Assembly: GCA_026260175.1 (NCBI GenBank)
Contig: JAKCWW010001675.1
Coordinates: 37,081 to 67,410 of the forward strand
DNA: 30,330 bases
Direction of reading: 5' to 3'
Source: Reticulitermes lucifugus
Lineage: Eukaryota > Arthropoda > Insecta > Blattodea > Rhinotermitidae
The position numbers and the translations under genes are program-made. Of this stretch, positions 9,976 to 20,050 are shown piece by piece. Position 1 is the first letter of the stretch. Each line of letters opens with the position of its first letter. The notes under the pieces are model-generated. The model was not told the DNA's origin. It did not search any database and saw nothing but the letters and a program-made list of their open reading frames with translations.

Positions 9976-10690
9976 ACATACCAACGGGGATGTCTAATAT
10001 TAAAATTTACATATCATTCCAGCCTACATACAGAACAACATTATCACACCATTCATCGAGTTATTTGAGTTATATAAATACCGCTACGCCATTAGTGACA
10101 CCTCCTTTCGTAGCTGCCAATTTAATTATCTTATTCACGAAACACTAAGGACTACAGAAGACATGACTACCTTTATACGGTAATTAATGATTCGGTGGAA
10201 ACTACTTTTATACAACTGTCTGTACTTCGATTTCCGTGGTCACCCACTTAAAAAATTCCTTCTTTCACCTCCACCAGGTCATCGTTTAACTGAAGGCCGG
10301 TTAATGCATCCCTTGTCAGAACAGCATGGCGCGTTCTCAGGTTGCGGTTAGACACTAGCCTCCAGTTGTATGCAAATTATCAGACAAACAGTTGCGGACA
10401 GCCGGCAGGGTGATAAGGACATGACAGTAGTAACGTCATGGTACAGAGAATGTTGTAATGACAGCCTGGCTAAGCACTGAGATGAAGCTCCCATTAACAT
10501 TTTAAGCCCAGTGGTTACTATACGTGCTGTACGTAACATGGAGAAAGTCTTCGTTTTGCCCACACAGTCAGTATATTTATGTGTTTCGTTTGATTCTCAC
10601 AAGTAACACAAAACACTTCCCTAAATAACAACAGACCTGCGATTTTTGACGTTTTCAAGGCCCACAACTCTTGAGCCACTTAAGATTAAG
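9976..10690. other. No gene seen
   Basis: AT-rich, with short overlapping frames only (for example 10348-10563 minus). Confidence 0.45.
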
Positions 10691-10695
10691 GCGGC

Positions 10696-10824
10696 ACGTT
10701 CCCTCGAAACGTCGGAAAACTCCCAGAGACGCAGCGTCAGATCCGAGAAGACTGATATCCACAATACTAACAGAATACTTCTTGTAATAGGCACCGGTTG
10801 TTGACGTCTGAGGATGGGAACTGA
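10696..10824. repeat. Two-step inverted repeat with CGAAAC / CTGAGGA internal loop
   Basis: GTTCCC (10698-10703) is complementary to GGGAAC (10816-10821), and inside it ACGTC (10709-10713) is complementary to GACGT (10803-10807). The two stems bracket an internal loop formed by TCGAA on one side and CTGAGGAT on the other. The pairing layout resembles conserved gaaacgtc/ctgaggatgg motifs found in dispersed arthropod repeats, from memory. The minus-strand open frame 10621-10833 crosses it and is not recognised. Confidence 0.35.
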
Positions 10825-10833
10825 CGATTCCAC

Positions 10834-11623
10834 ATAAAATTTAGATAAACGTTAGCCTGTAGCAGCGTAAAGGCAAATTGCTTGACATTACCTTACGAAG
10901 AGCTGAAAGAGAACCACATTAAAGTCAAGGAATTATGAAGACCACACAAAATCTCTATTGTACTCGTATTTTACAGCTCTGATTTCAGTGCGTTTTTTTA
11001 CGTTACTGTCAACTGCTAAGATTACGAGTAGACAGCGTAGGTGACAGATGGATGAGTGAGTGTGGAAGATTAGTAAAATGATCTCACAGGAGAATACCGA
11101 ATTCATCGGAGAAAACCCTGGCCCCTACATTGACCACAAGATCCGCATGGATAGATGGCTCTAAAATATACCTCAGCACTTTTAAAACCTAGTGGTTACT
11201 GCACGTACCACAATGTTTAATCTTTAAGCTTTCTCCGTCCTGCGCAAGGAGTACAATTATGTACTTTGTATGGGCTCTACAGAAAACACGGAATTTATTC
11301 CCTCCTAAGCCACTAGTATTCTATCAAGAAAACCTCTTTTGTGATGTTTCTTGTTTTGACTTCCTTCAGGAAACCATTGCTTCTGGGCCTCTACTTTAAT
11401 ACAACAGATTGAAACTGTTACAATAGTCACAAATTTAATTTTCTCTCAGTCGTGCTTTTCTTGACGGATGCATATGACTTCTTTCCTTTTGTGTGTTTTA
11501 TGACGCTTTCACTTACTGGGACTATGCAGCGTGGAAAGACACAATGGTTCATGAATGACGACTTCAAAGGGCTCAGAAGGAAGCGGTAGTGACCTGACCC
11601 AGGCACTACCCTATTATTTGCCT
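10834..11623. other. No gene seen
   Basis: No motif-bearing frame, repeat or RNA gene recognised. Confidence 0.45.
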
Positions 11624-11850
11624 GAAAAAGGTAAAGGCGTCCCATACATGCCATGCAGGCACAGAGGGGAAGTAGAAATATAGTTCAACTCAGTCTCAAG
11701 TCTTTGGAGGTCAGTGGTCAACGTCACGCTCCTGGTGTTTTACCCAACAGGAGAGAACCCCGGTACCCATTAAAGTACCATTTGTCTAGAAGAACTGAAA
11801 ACCACAGGCTATCCGATGACCTGCCAAGATTCAAAGCCGGCATATATTGA
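11624..11850 (-). mobile_element. SINE family A, copy 4
   Basis: Read on the minus strand it starts with ggctttgaatcttggcagg (the B-box region, matching gggttctgaatcccggcagg of copy 1). It continues with gaccactgacctcca and actgagttga, and ends with gcctgcatggcatgtatggg and a cctttacctttt tail at about 11624. Order and spacing match the plus-strand copies near 3.4 and 6.2 kb. The plus-strand frame 11653-11850 is antisense to this element. Confidence 0.6.
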
Positions 11851-13756
11851 AGAGAGTGTTACGGCTACACCGAACTGTGCGGTGTAATGTTGTACTTTGT
11901 CCGATAAATGGACGGAACACGTGATAAAGAATAAACATTACGATTGATTTAACACAGCAGGAGCAGGTGGCTATGTTTTAACGCAGTAAATGCAATTTGT
12001 ATGCGTTGTCAATTGTGACAGAAACCAGTGAACGGAAAAGTAAAAAAGGATAATACATTTTATTATAAAAGGTCCAACAGCCCCTACAAGTTACGCCACG
12101 TTGAACGGACCCAAATAACTTTAACAAAAGCTACAGCTTAATTCACGCAATAGAGCTGTGATTAAAGAGCCTATAGGATGAGCTCTGAAAGGAGCATTGT
12201 TACGTAGTTTCAGTAGCCTGCAAGTAGTCACAGAAAATTTCACATTATGTTTTCGAGTACAGACTATGTACGAGTATACACCATCGCTATTCTCATTATA
12301 AGTGGGACGTAGACAGACCAGGCCAATTCACAAAATACAATAATATGAGAAGGTGTACTTCCTAATGTTCTTGACTAAATACATACAATGTCGAAAGATT
12401 TTACTTAAAAATGTTGCAGATCCGAATATTACATACATCCCACATCACATGAGTTCTTTGCTCAAATTTTGAGAAAGTGGAGAAATTAAATTCACACAAC
12501 ATACAAAAAACAGACACATGTATTTTACATGTGTCAAAAAAAACTGGAAAAAAATCCTATACAATGTCTTGTTTTACTCTGAAATATAGCTAAGCATATG
12601 TTTCTGGAAAAAAATATATTTTTCTATTCTGGCGTGGGCATATAAAAATACGCTTAACCATAACCACAGTCAATGAAGCCAGGTCCCAAGTTACACATAT
12701 TGTATGTGTCTAACGACACGATCGTGAGAGCGAAAGAAGGGATTCTGGATCTACAATGAATTTCGTACACAACGTAGGCGCGAACAGAAACTGTGTGGGC
12801 CCGACTTAAAGGGAAGAGCGCCTGACCCACCCGAGCCCGAGGTCACAGAAAGAAACTGAAAGTATTACTTCGACAATAGTAGAAACTTCAGAACACCATG
12901 TCGAGATTTATGAATTTATATTAAACAAGTTCTCAAGCAATGACATAAGAGCATGGAAAGGTACGAAATTTGTATAAGAAAACACCTGTTATTACGTGGC
13001 AAACTTCTTATTCATTTATGCTGATGAAGATGAACAACGTGAAAATTCATCTTCACTAAATGATAACTGCTAATGCACTTGTCTACAAACTTCCTGCTTT
13101 CAAAAAACCTGTATTTTTATCGTGTTCCAGAACTCCAGCCCAATGATCATATCTCAGCGAATTCAGTCAGTCCACAGAGTCTATTCACACAGTATTCTTC
13201 AAAGATCCATTTTCATGTTATCGCTTCGTCTGCAACCACGTATCCCAAGCGGACTCTATTTTCGCATTTTCACCGTTTTATGTTTCTTTATTTAATCGAA
13301 CTATATTCGGTATACAGAAAAAACTACAAAATTCTTCAGTTTGTCATCTTCTCCATTCTCCTGTCGCTTAATCTTTTCCTGAGTAATACTGTCTTAAAAC
13401 CCTACTGCTAAACAACTTCTATCGAACCCCTTTTCTAACAGAGAGGGAGAGTTAGCCTATATTGTGTTTAGCGTCGGTAGAGAACACCAGGTGAAGGAAA
13501 AACTATTTATTTTTTACATTATATTACAATCCACTTTAACAATCTTAACGTTATCAGAAATTCAATCTGTTTCCAACATGCTGCCTCTTATACAAGTGCT
13601 AAGACACGGATAATATACAAAAAATACAAAAACTCCGTAAAATTAATCTTTTAAGTTTTAAGGAACACGCTGATAGTTGAGATAATGTAAAGTAAATGAT
13701 AAACAGCAGTTTTCTAATTTATTTCTCTGTTAATTTTATGCGTCATGGATAAGTCT
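11851..13756. other. No gene seen; small perfect hairpin at 12513-12535
   Basis: gacacatgta (12513-12522) and tacatgtgtc (12526-12535) form a 10-bp stem with a ttt loop, flanked by A-rich sequence on both sides. The rest is AT-rich, and open frame 13073-13411 has no recognised domain. Confidence 0.45.
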
Positions 13757-14000
13757 AAAGAGGCCACTTGTTAGACCTAGGTTTAGATAGGAGGAAAATA
13801 CTAAAATGGATCTGAAAAAACAGCGGAATGTTAACTGCATTCATCTGGCCCTGGATAAGGACACGTGGAGGGCTGTTGTGAACATGGTAATGAACCTTCG
13901 GGTTCTATAAAATGCGTGCATTTTCTTAACTACCTGCGACACTATTAGGTCCTCAGGAATGAATCTTCTCCATGGAGTCAGCCATGGAAAAGTAAAAGCA
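13757..14000 (+). mobile_element. Non-LTR retrotransposon ORF2 C-terminus and 3' UTR (copy 3 of family N)
   Basis: In one frame from 13758 the sequence encodes KRPL, RPRFR, a stop (TAG at 13788-13790 where the family has Trp), then TKMDLKKQRNVNCIHLALDK and WRAVVNMVMNLRVL, ending at TAA 13908-13910. This is the last 50 or so codons of the family N polyprotein. The following 3' UTR (ttcttaactacctgcgacac ... cttctccatggagtcagcc) matches the tails of other copies, notably that at 23.0 kb. Strongly 5'-truncated, as usual for non-LTR insertions. Confidence 0.85.
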
Positions 14001-15714
14001 ATTTTGATACCGACGTCTTCCTGTTCCGAAAGCGAACGTACAGATAAGTGTTATTTACACACAGCTACCATCCAACGCTTCTGAACGCATCTAAATCTCC
14101 GCGTGAACACGTTCCATATAACGTAACCATAACGTCTGCATGCGGTGGAGGAGCTCCACCATTTGTAACACGATACGTCGCGCCGGTATAAAAAGCAAAG
14201 GAACTAGCTGATGCACATACATGCAGTGTGGAAACAAATGACGATATGTAAGTTATGTATATACTTCGTACATGAATACTGTCAAACCAGATCTACGGTT
14301 TTCTGAATCAGAATATAACAAGCCTATTCAGAAAACACTGTGTTCCCAGCAAAATAGCAGACACTGTCCAAATCTTGAACGAAATATTAATATTATATCA
14401 TTACAAGCTCTTAAGCAGCGAAGCTCAAAATATGGGTGGGTTTATGTACACAGGTTGCCCAAAAATGTCAGCTTGAATTCATTACGTGCACAAACTAGGC
14501 AGTTCATGAAACAGGTATTGTTCTGAGGCTTGAATTCGGAATACACTTTGCTCGCATTTTGGGGTGGATTTTGGGCTATTTTAAAACTTCCTTCAATGTT
14601 TAAGGCGAATATATTACAGTTAATAGCCAGATGCCATCTTCGCAATCCTTGGTCACTAATCAAGTTTGCCATTTTATTCGATGCTTTCAGTTCACGACGT
14701 TTCGTCAAAGTAAGAATAATTCAATGTGTCCGATACGACACATCTGTGACTAGGTCTTTCAGAATTCTTTTGTGTTCTTACTAAGTTCGCATAAATGTAA
14801 GCCGATGCAGCCTGCTATTTATGAGATAGTTCCTACATCGTTAAATTACAGCGTAGTCTGAGAATCACCGCCGTTCTTCTCGTGCGAATCCCGAAATAGT
14901 TCCTTGAATTTGCCTAAAGACAACCTCTTTCATATGACTGACATTCATAGCCACATTCTCCTCTCATCCGATGGTACAAAGATCTAACACTTGCTCTTCA
15001 TATAGCCCCGTAAAGTAATACAAATGTTCTGTCTCACTGTCCTAGAAACAAAACACAAAGCCACACCATGTTCAGGTCTTCTCATTTTAAATTTAACATG
15101 ACGGTCGAGTAAACTAGCGAAAGCAGTATCACACCACATACAAAACTACGAAACATTTAGCCATCTTATATCAAAGTGACATAATCAAAAACGTATTTAC
15201 ACGCTTACGAGTGGTAATCCTGCATGTCTTACTAGTATAATAAACTATGTATTTTCAAAGCAATACTTTTGAGGGCCTACGTCAGCAAGCATCACAAAAC
15301 AAACGCCCGCTTTTGTTATTTTGTTAATGGGCCCTGGTAGCATTACGAACCGCCGAGAAGATAATTTTGCTGAAGATTTAAACAATTAGCAATAAACTTG
15401 TAGCCGGACACTACACTAGTCACTGTACGGTGGAGTGATGTTCAACTGGGTACCCGGTTTCAAAGTTCAAAGCTCCAGCCTGTCGAGGGTGAGAACGTAA
15501 TTTGTTACCGCGACATGGTCTTCAGTGCTACATCACCAGTGAATGCACCTTGTCTACATTGCAGAACGTACGAAGTGTGGCACAGTAAGCGTACGAAAAA
15601 AAGTGCATTGCTTTCTAAATGAAACAGACTAGCACTATGATGTAAATAGGACTAATCACAAATTTGGTAATATTTTGTTTCAAGCCTGATAACAACGTGG
15701 CATTATATAGTATG
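14001..15714. other. No gene seen
   Basis: Open frames at 14272-14526, 14530-14784 and 14442-14708 (minus) overlap one another and carry no motif. Confidence 0.45.
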
Positions 15715-15849
15715 GTAACAAGACCAAGAATGGGATGGGTACGTCGTATGACATGTATCGTGAATATGAGAGATGCACAGAGCGTTTTGGTGGGGAATCC
15801 TGAAGGAAAGAAAACACTTGGAAGGCCCAGGCGTAAATGGGATGATAAT

Positions 15850-15860
15850 AATGAAATGGA
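15850..15860. repeat. Target-site duplication, left copy (11 bp)
   Basis: aatgaaatgga here is repeated exactly at 15993-16003 on the far side of the insertion. Removing one copy plus the insert restores the host frame. Confidence 0.85.
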
Positions 15861-15992
15861 TTTCACGTTATATTTACCGTGCATCTTTGTACAATTGATT
15901 AACTCACACCAACAAATGCACCAAAACAAGTTTGTCACTGATTTAATCAGTGACAAACTTGTTTTGGTGCATTTGTTGGTGTGAGTTAATCA
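15861..15992. mobile_element. Inserted element with a perfect 49-bp-arm palindrome
   Basis: Inserted between two copies of aatgaaatgga (15850-15860 and 15993-16003). It has a 34-bp non-palindromic leader (15861-15894) and then a perfect inverted repeat: left arm 15895-15943, single central base 15944, right arm 15945-15993 (the last base is shared with the direct repeat). All 49 pairs match. The leader and left arm resemble the sequence at 1180-1290. No open frame of note. Its termini are not inverted repeats of each other, so it is not a normal terminal-inverted-repeat transposon. Confidence 0.9.
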
Positions 15993-16003
15993 AATGAAAT
16001 GGA
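15993..16003. repeat. Target-site duplication, right copy (11 bp)
   Basis: Exact repeat of 15850-15860. Its first base is also the last base of the palindrome, so the duplication could be 10 or 11 bp. Confidence 0.85.
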
Positions 16004-16170
16004 TGTTAGAGGATATGAGGAAATTAACTGGATTCATCTGGCTCAGGACAGGAACAAGTGTCGGGCCTTTGTAAACATGATGATAAAACTTCGAGTTCAA
16101 TAAAATGGGAATTTTTGAGAAACCGAGAGACTAGCAGCTTCTCAAAAGGACCCTGCTCTATATGATGAAT

Positions 16171-17364
16171 GGAGTGGTCTGCCCGCCCGCCTCGCCCTTC
16201 GTGTTTCATCCGTTACTTATAAATCCCAAGAAGAACGTAACAGATATTTATTTAGGCAGTGCAGAGTAAATTACAGAACAATTAACTGATCAACGTAAAC
16301 CATTTTGAGAAAGTTATTGCAAGGTAATGCAATGCCTTACCAGCAGTTCTTCGACACACAACATAAACGAAGATGTATATTCCCAAAAATTTAAATTCCT
16401 AAATGTCATGCATTAAATTATGTGCACATATCCTAGGAAAAAATATCAAAATATCAACGTTACAAATTTTAAGGTACATATTTCTTCTCGACAGAGTGAT
16501 CAGAAATGTATCTCTTTAGTAGCAGTGTATGTTGACATAGTTAAACATGTTAGTATTACATATGAACATTTACATGCTTCTTACTTTGTTATATTCCTGA
16601 AGGATGCAATTAATGAAGCACACACTTTATGTCACTGAGATAATAAATCGCTGAACTGTTACCTGTAAATACGCATTTAAAATTCACTCAAAGACACTGC
16701 ACATTTTCAAACCTGAATATGTTAAAAATCGGTCACTACTACAATTAGAGTGTCCAATTCTTCCACCAACTCCTTTCTTATTAAACCAAGCAGCATACGC
16801 TGAGCAAATGCCATAGGGGGTGGAGAGAAGGAAACGCTTTCAATGTCAGCGTCTTGCGGCCGCTCTCAGAACTACGTACGTAAACATTTACTCGTGTCAG
16901 TGGGGTGCATTAAGTAATAGGAAAACTAATATCCTTTACATTTCGATGAAGAGTAACTTAACGTTCAGAAATCGGCGGAAGGTATACAAACATGCCTTTT
17001 TAACCTAAAAATGTTGAAGAACACTTTAATATGGAAGTAGCATCTATAAAAACAAGTCACGTTGTTTAAAGGATCCAATGTCATCGATTACACAAGTTTC
17101 ACGATTGATATATTTGGGTAGTGTATTGAGTATGAAGCTACGATGTAGGTAAAAACTTCCACTCATACAACATAAACAGCACATTAAAATGACAACAGAC
17201 AGCTTTGAAAATTCATAAACAGACAGCAGTTCCCACGCCTTTACATAGAAATGAATATTGGGTCGAAAAGTACAGGTACTTTAGTAAAATACAAGCCGCG
17301 AGAATGAAGTTGTTCGTGTCAAGAGATGGTAGCAGTTTAGACACGTTTGAAAACGAAATAGAGG
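16171..17364. other. No gene seen
   Basis: Short frames only (16420-16638, 16820-17008), without motifs. Confidence 0.45.
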
Positions 17365-17367
17365 TAC

Positions 17368-17655
17368 TTTTTTTTTGTGGAGAAGGGCCCCGCAGCAGAT
17401 GCTACGGACGCACCGCAGCCTCAAGGCTTATTGTGCAATCCTGTGATGAAGATGAAGAGAAAGATGATAAGTTTTTTTCAAGTAATGGAGCACCGGTGGA
17501 ATGAAATTGACAGGGGAAAACGGAAGTATTCGGGGAAAAACCTGTCCCAGTGCCACTTTGTACCCACAAATCCCACATGGATTGACCCCGGGATCGAATC
17601 CGGGCCTCCTCAGTGGGAGGCCGGCGACTAACCGCCCGAGCCATGGTACGGCCAC
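17368..17655 (-). mobile_element. tRNA-derived SINE, family B, copy 1
   Basis: On the minus strand it begins near 17655 with a tRNA-like head: an A-box-like tggctcgggcgg (17642-17631) and the B-box-like ggattcgatcc, joined by complementary GC-rich arms. A conserved body follows (tgtgggatttgtgggtacaa, ggcactgggacaggtttttc, ttccgttttcccctgtcaat) and ends in an A-rich tail (T run at 17368-17376 on the plus strand). Length is about 290 bp, typical for a Pol III SINE. The three minus- and plus-strand frames crossing it are artefacts, although such frames are often predicted as proteins. From memory this family is abundant in cockroach sequence. Confidence 0.8.
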
Positions 17656-17659
17656 GTTA

Positions 17660-18984
17660 CTAAACTATTCTGTAAACTGAAGATAAATTAATATACTGAA
17701 ACATTTGATTCAGTGTGATCAACAGACTCCAGATGCTCCTAAGTCGTTGTAACGGAAATGGACACTGAAATGAAAGGACATCAGCCTAATTCATGGACAG
17801 CAGAGACAGAAGTCCTTTCCTTGCGATGTTTCATGTCATCAGAGCGGCTCTGCTGAGGTTCCCGTTTTGAGCGATGTTACGCTCTGTCGACGTGTCGAAG
17901 GATCGTGGTGATTTCATCTTCAGGTTAAAGCAGTCTTCTCGAACTTGTTCGCCCTGAAAGTGAAGGCACTACGACCCTACGAAGCGCCGATAACTGGCAT
18001 GTTACGCCCTGCTGACAAGTTTCGCTGAATAGAAAATGTTTCCTCCGCCTCGAACACCAAAGATTCCTTGTTTACAACTCTGAAACACACAGCACCTGGG
18101 ACGGAACAACCGTAAAAACAGGGAACATTGCACTGAGTTATTGTAGTTGGTTATAATCTACAACTTAACTGTTTGCAAAAATTTCAATTAAGCCTTTATT
18201 GCCGTTTCACAATAATTCGAATTCATCTTCAGTATAAGTAAATCCATGAAACAGATACCTTCTTGAGAATCTAACAGTGGGTAAGCTGGTCGAGATCTTC
18301 TCCAGCACTTATTTACCCTTCAGGTTCTCTTGAACTTTCAAAACAGCCCCTTCTGGTCCCTAACCTGATCCAAAAGTATCCAGTCCATATCTTCAATACT
18401 ACTAAAATACTCTTCAATATTTTCCCAACTCTGCTCCTAACTTTCCCAATTGGTCTTTACCGTTAAGTTTTCGAACGTAATCGTCGCTTTTCTCTGCCCT
18501 CTATTTAATAATGAAATGGTAATACTGGGCCTTTATCGGACCCGTTTGAGTACAATACGGCCTTGATACTTTGAAGCATAGCGGTTAACAATGTACCACC
18601 AAGTGTAACACTGTAAACTCTGCAATTGATCCATACGGTTTATGTACATGTTCCGTATCATTATTACAAAAAGAAGCGATTATTTCGCTGTATAGCACTC
18701 AACAACTTGTATTATAAATGGAAATAGACTGTGTTCTCCGTGATGTACGAACTGAATATTTACACATAATGTCGATTAATTTTGGTCTTCAAAGGGCTAA
18801 ATAATTTTCGACAGTTAATACCGCGAGCCCTTGCACCAATATATGCTGCTGTTTCATAGCTATAAATTCTAGATATTGATTATTTCGAATTTAAACATAA
18901 AGTTAACAACGAATAGGACAGACAAGACAGGTAATATATGTGTTACGTAACACTGAGGCAATAAATATTAAATATGAGTTTGTC
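17660..18984. other. No gene seen
   Basis: No motif-bearing open frame or identified repeat. Confidence 0.45.
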
Positions 18985-19395
18985 TGTATTCGTGCATCTT
19001 TTCTGCGCCGTATTATACTGTCATCTGCGGCCTGTCTGGCTCTACCATATTTTTCCACATTATATCAAAAACGGTGCGAATTTCCGAAAAAAACTTATCG
19101 AATATAAAATGTGTTTTGATTTTCTCTACAACTTTTGTCTGAAACATTTCTCATTCTAACAAGAATGAGCGATATATTACCATAAATGTACATAGGTCTT
19201 TAGGTAAAACACCCGTTATTCTTGTCAGATTTTAATGAAACTTTAATTTTCCCGAAAGATTTTCGAAGAATCCTCAAATAACCATTTTCATGAAAATGCG
19301 TCCAGTGGGAGCCGAGTTGTTGTATGCGGACAGTCAGAGAGACGGACGGACAGACAGATAGACATGGTGAAGCTAATAGTCGCTGTCCGCAATTT
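18985..19395 (+). repeat. Dispersed arthropod repeat with GACAGACAGA-type tract
   Basis: The plus strand conceptually reads VFVHLFCAVLYCHLRPVWLY, then RKKLIEYKMCFDFLYNFCLK, and near its end a gacggacggacagacagata tract at 19342-19361 followed by catggtgaagctaatagtcg. I recall this combination (KMCFDFLYNF... ending in a GACAGA-rich tract) as a sequence common in many insect genomes, with no defined protein function. It is probably a non-autonomous mobile element and not a gene. Ends are approximate. Confidence 0.45.
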
Positions 19396-19924
19396 TGCGA
19401 AGGCGTGTGAAAACAGGACACATCTGGAGTCAGTTTCGTATAAAACGCTGTCGTTCTTACACTCCAACGCAAAATCAGTCTTGGCTTAGGCACAGACACT
19501 TGCGGAACGAACAAATAACATTTTACTTCCAAAAGTGCTTTGAATTGACTCAAACTGCGTACCACAAAAGAACCTCAAACCACTGTAAGCACTGCGCTCT
19601 GAGAGATCTTTTGTAAAGGGAACTATTATTTACAGAACTCACAGCATCAGAACTTTCAAAGTGGCGTCCTTAATGAAAGGTTTTGGAAAGGATACAAAAT
19701 AGTTAAGACTTGCATATACGGAAGGATAACAAGCATCGTGAATGTCACAAGCAGAACACTAAATCTAAGAAAACAACGTTAACTGATAAACACGCGTCGA
19801 ATTTTGTCACGTTCTAGAACAAAATTTTTACAATTGAATTGAACACATTTCGTTTCCTCTGCTGTCATTTATCAATCATACACGCCTACTGAATTTCACA
19901 GCAGCCTGCTTCTTCTTTGAAAAG
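19396..19924. other. No gene seen
   Basis: May include the 3' continuation of the preceding repeat; nothing else recognised. Confidence 0.4.
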
Positions 19925-20050
19925 TCATTTCAGTCTATGTACTTTAATCACAGTTACAATATCTGGAGATTTATTATAAATTTCTTGATTAATTTTTATT
20001 CTCCAGGAACCATTTTCATATGTTGGCCCATGTATTCGCGTCATAACCAC
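19925..20050 (-). mobile_element. Non-LTR retrotransposon fragment, second lineage
   Basis: The minus strand encodes RIHGPTYENGSWRIKINQEI and SPDIVTVIKVHRLK. This matches the segment just before the C-terminal LGHV(V)RMD region in a non-LTR lineage different from family N. The expected Trp after HRLK is TGA, and sequence beyond it no longer matches. Upstream of about 20050 the similarity also stops. It is a short internal relic of roughly 40 codons. Confidence 0.7.

Larger units (their letters stand above)
15715..16170 (+). mobile_element. Non-LTR retrotransposon ORF2 C-terminus (copy 4 of family N), interrupted by a 143-bp insertion
   Basis: From about 15715 the plus strand encodes a WAGH-equivalent GWVRRM, then SVLVGNPEGKKTLGRPRRKW and DDNNEMD, then the insertion. 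After it the frame resumes at 16004 with VRGYEEINWIHLAQDRNK and FVNMMIKLRVQ, ending at TAA 16101-16103, then the family 3' UTR to about 16170. Before the insertion the codons are in one frame and after it in another. The difference equals 143 bp, the spacing of the flanking direct repeats. No stop occurs in the coding part outside the insertion, so this is one of the better-preserved copies. Confidence 0.88.

Noticed and set aside
14187..14195. TATAAAAAG promoter-like site
   Set aside because: Such strings are expected in AT-rich DNA. No convincing initiator, downstream exon or repeat boundary supports it.
15615..15956. 113-codon minus-strand open frame
   Set aside because: Antisense to retrotransposon coding sequence and crosses into the palindromic insert.
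17575..17645. Possible functional tRNA gene
   Set aside because: A- and B-box-like sequences are present, but the arms do not form a complete cloverleaf and the sequence continues into a SINE body with an A-rich tail.
17402..17655. Three overlapping open frames of 75-84 codons on both strands
   Set aside because: All lie inside the tRNA-derived SINE and follow its GC-rich body, so they are not genes.
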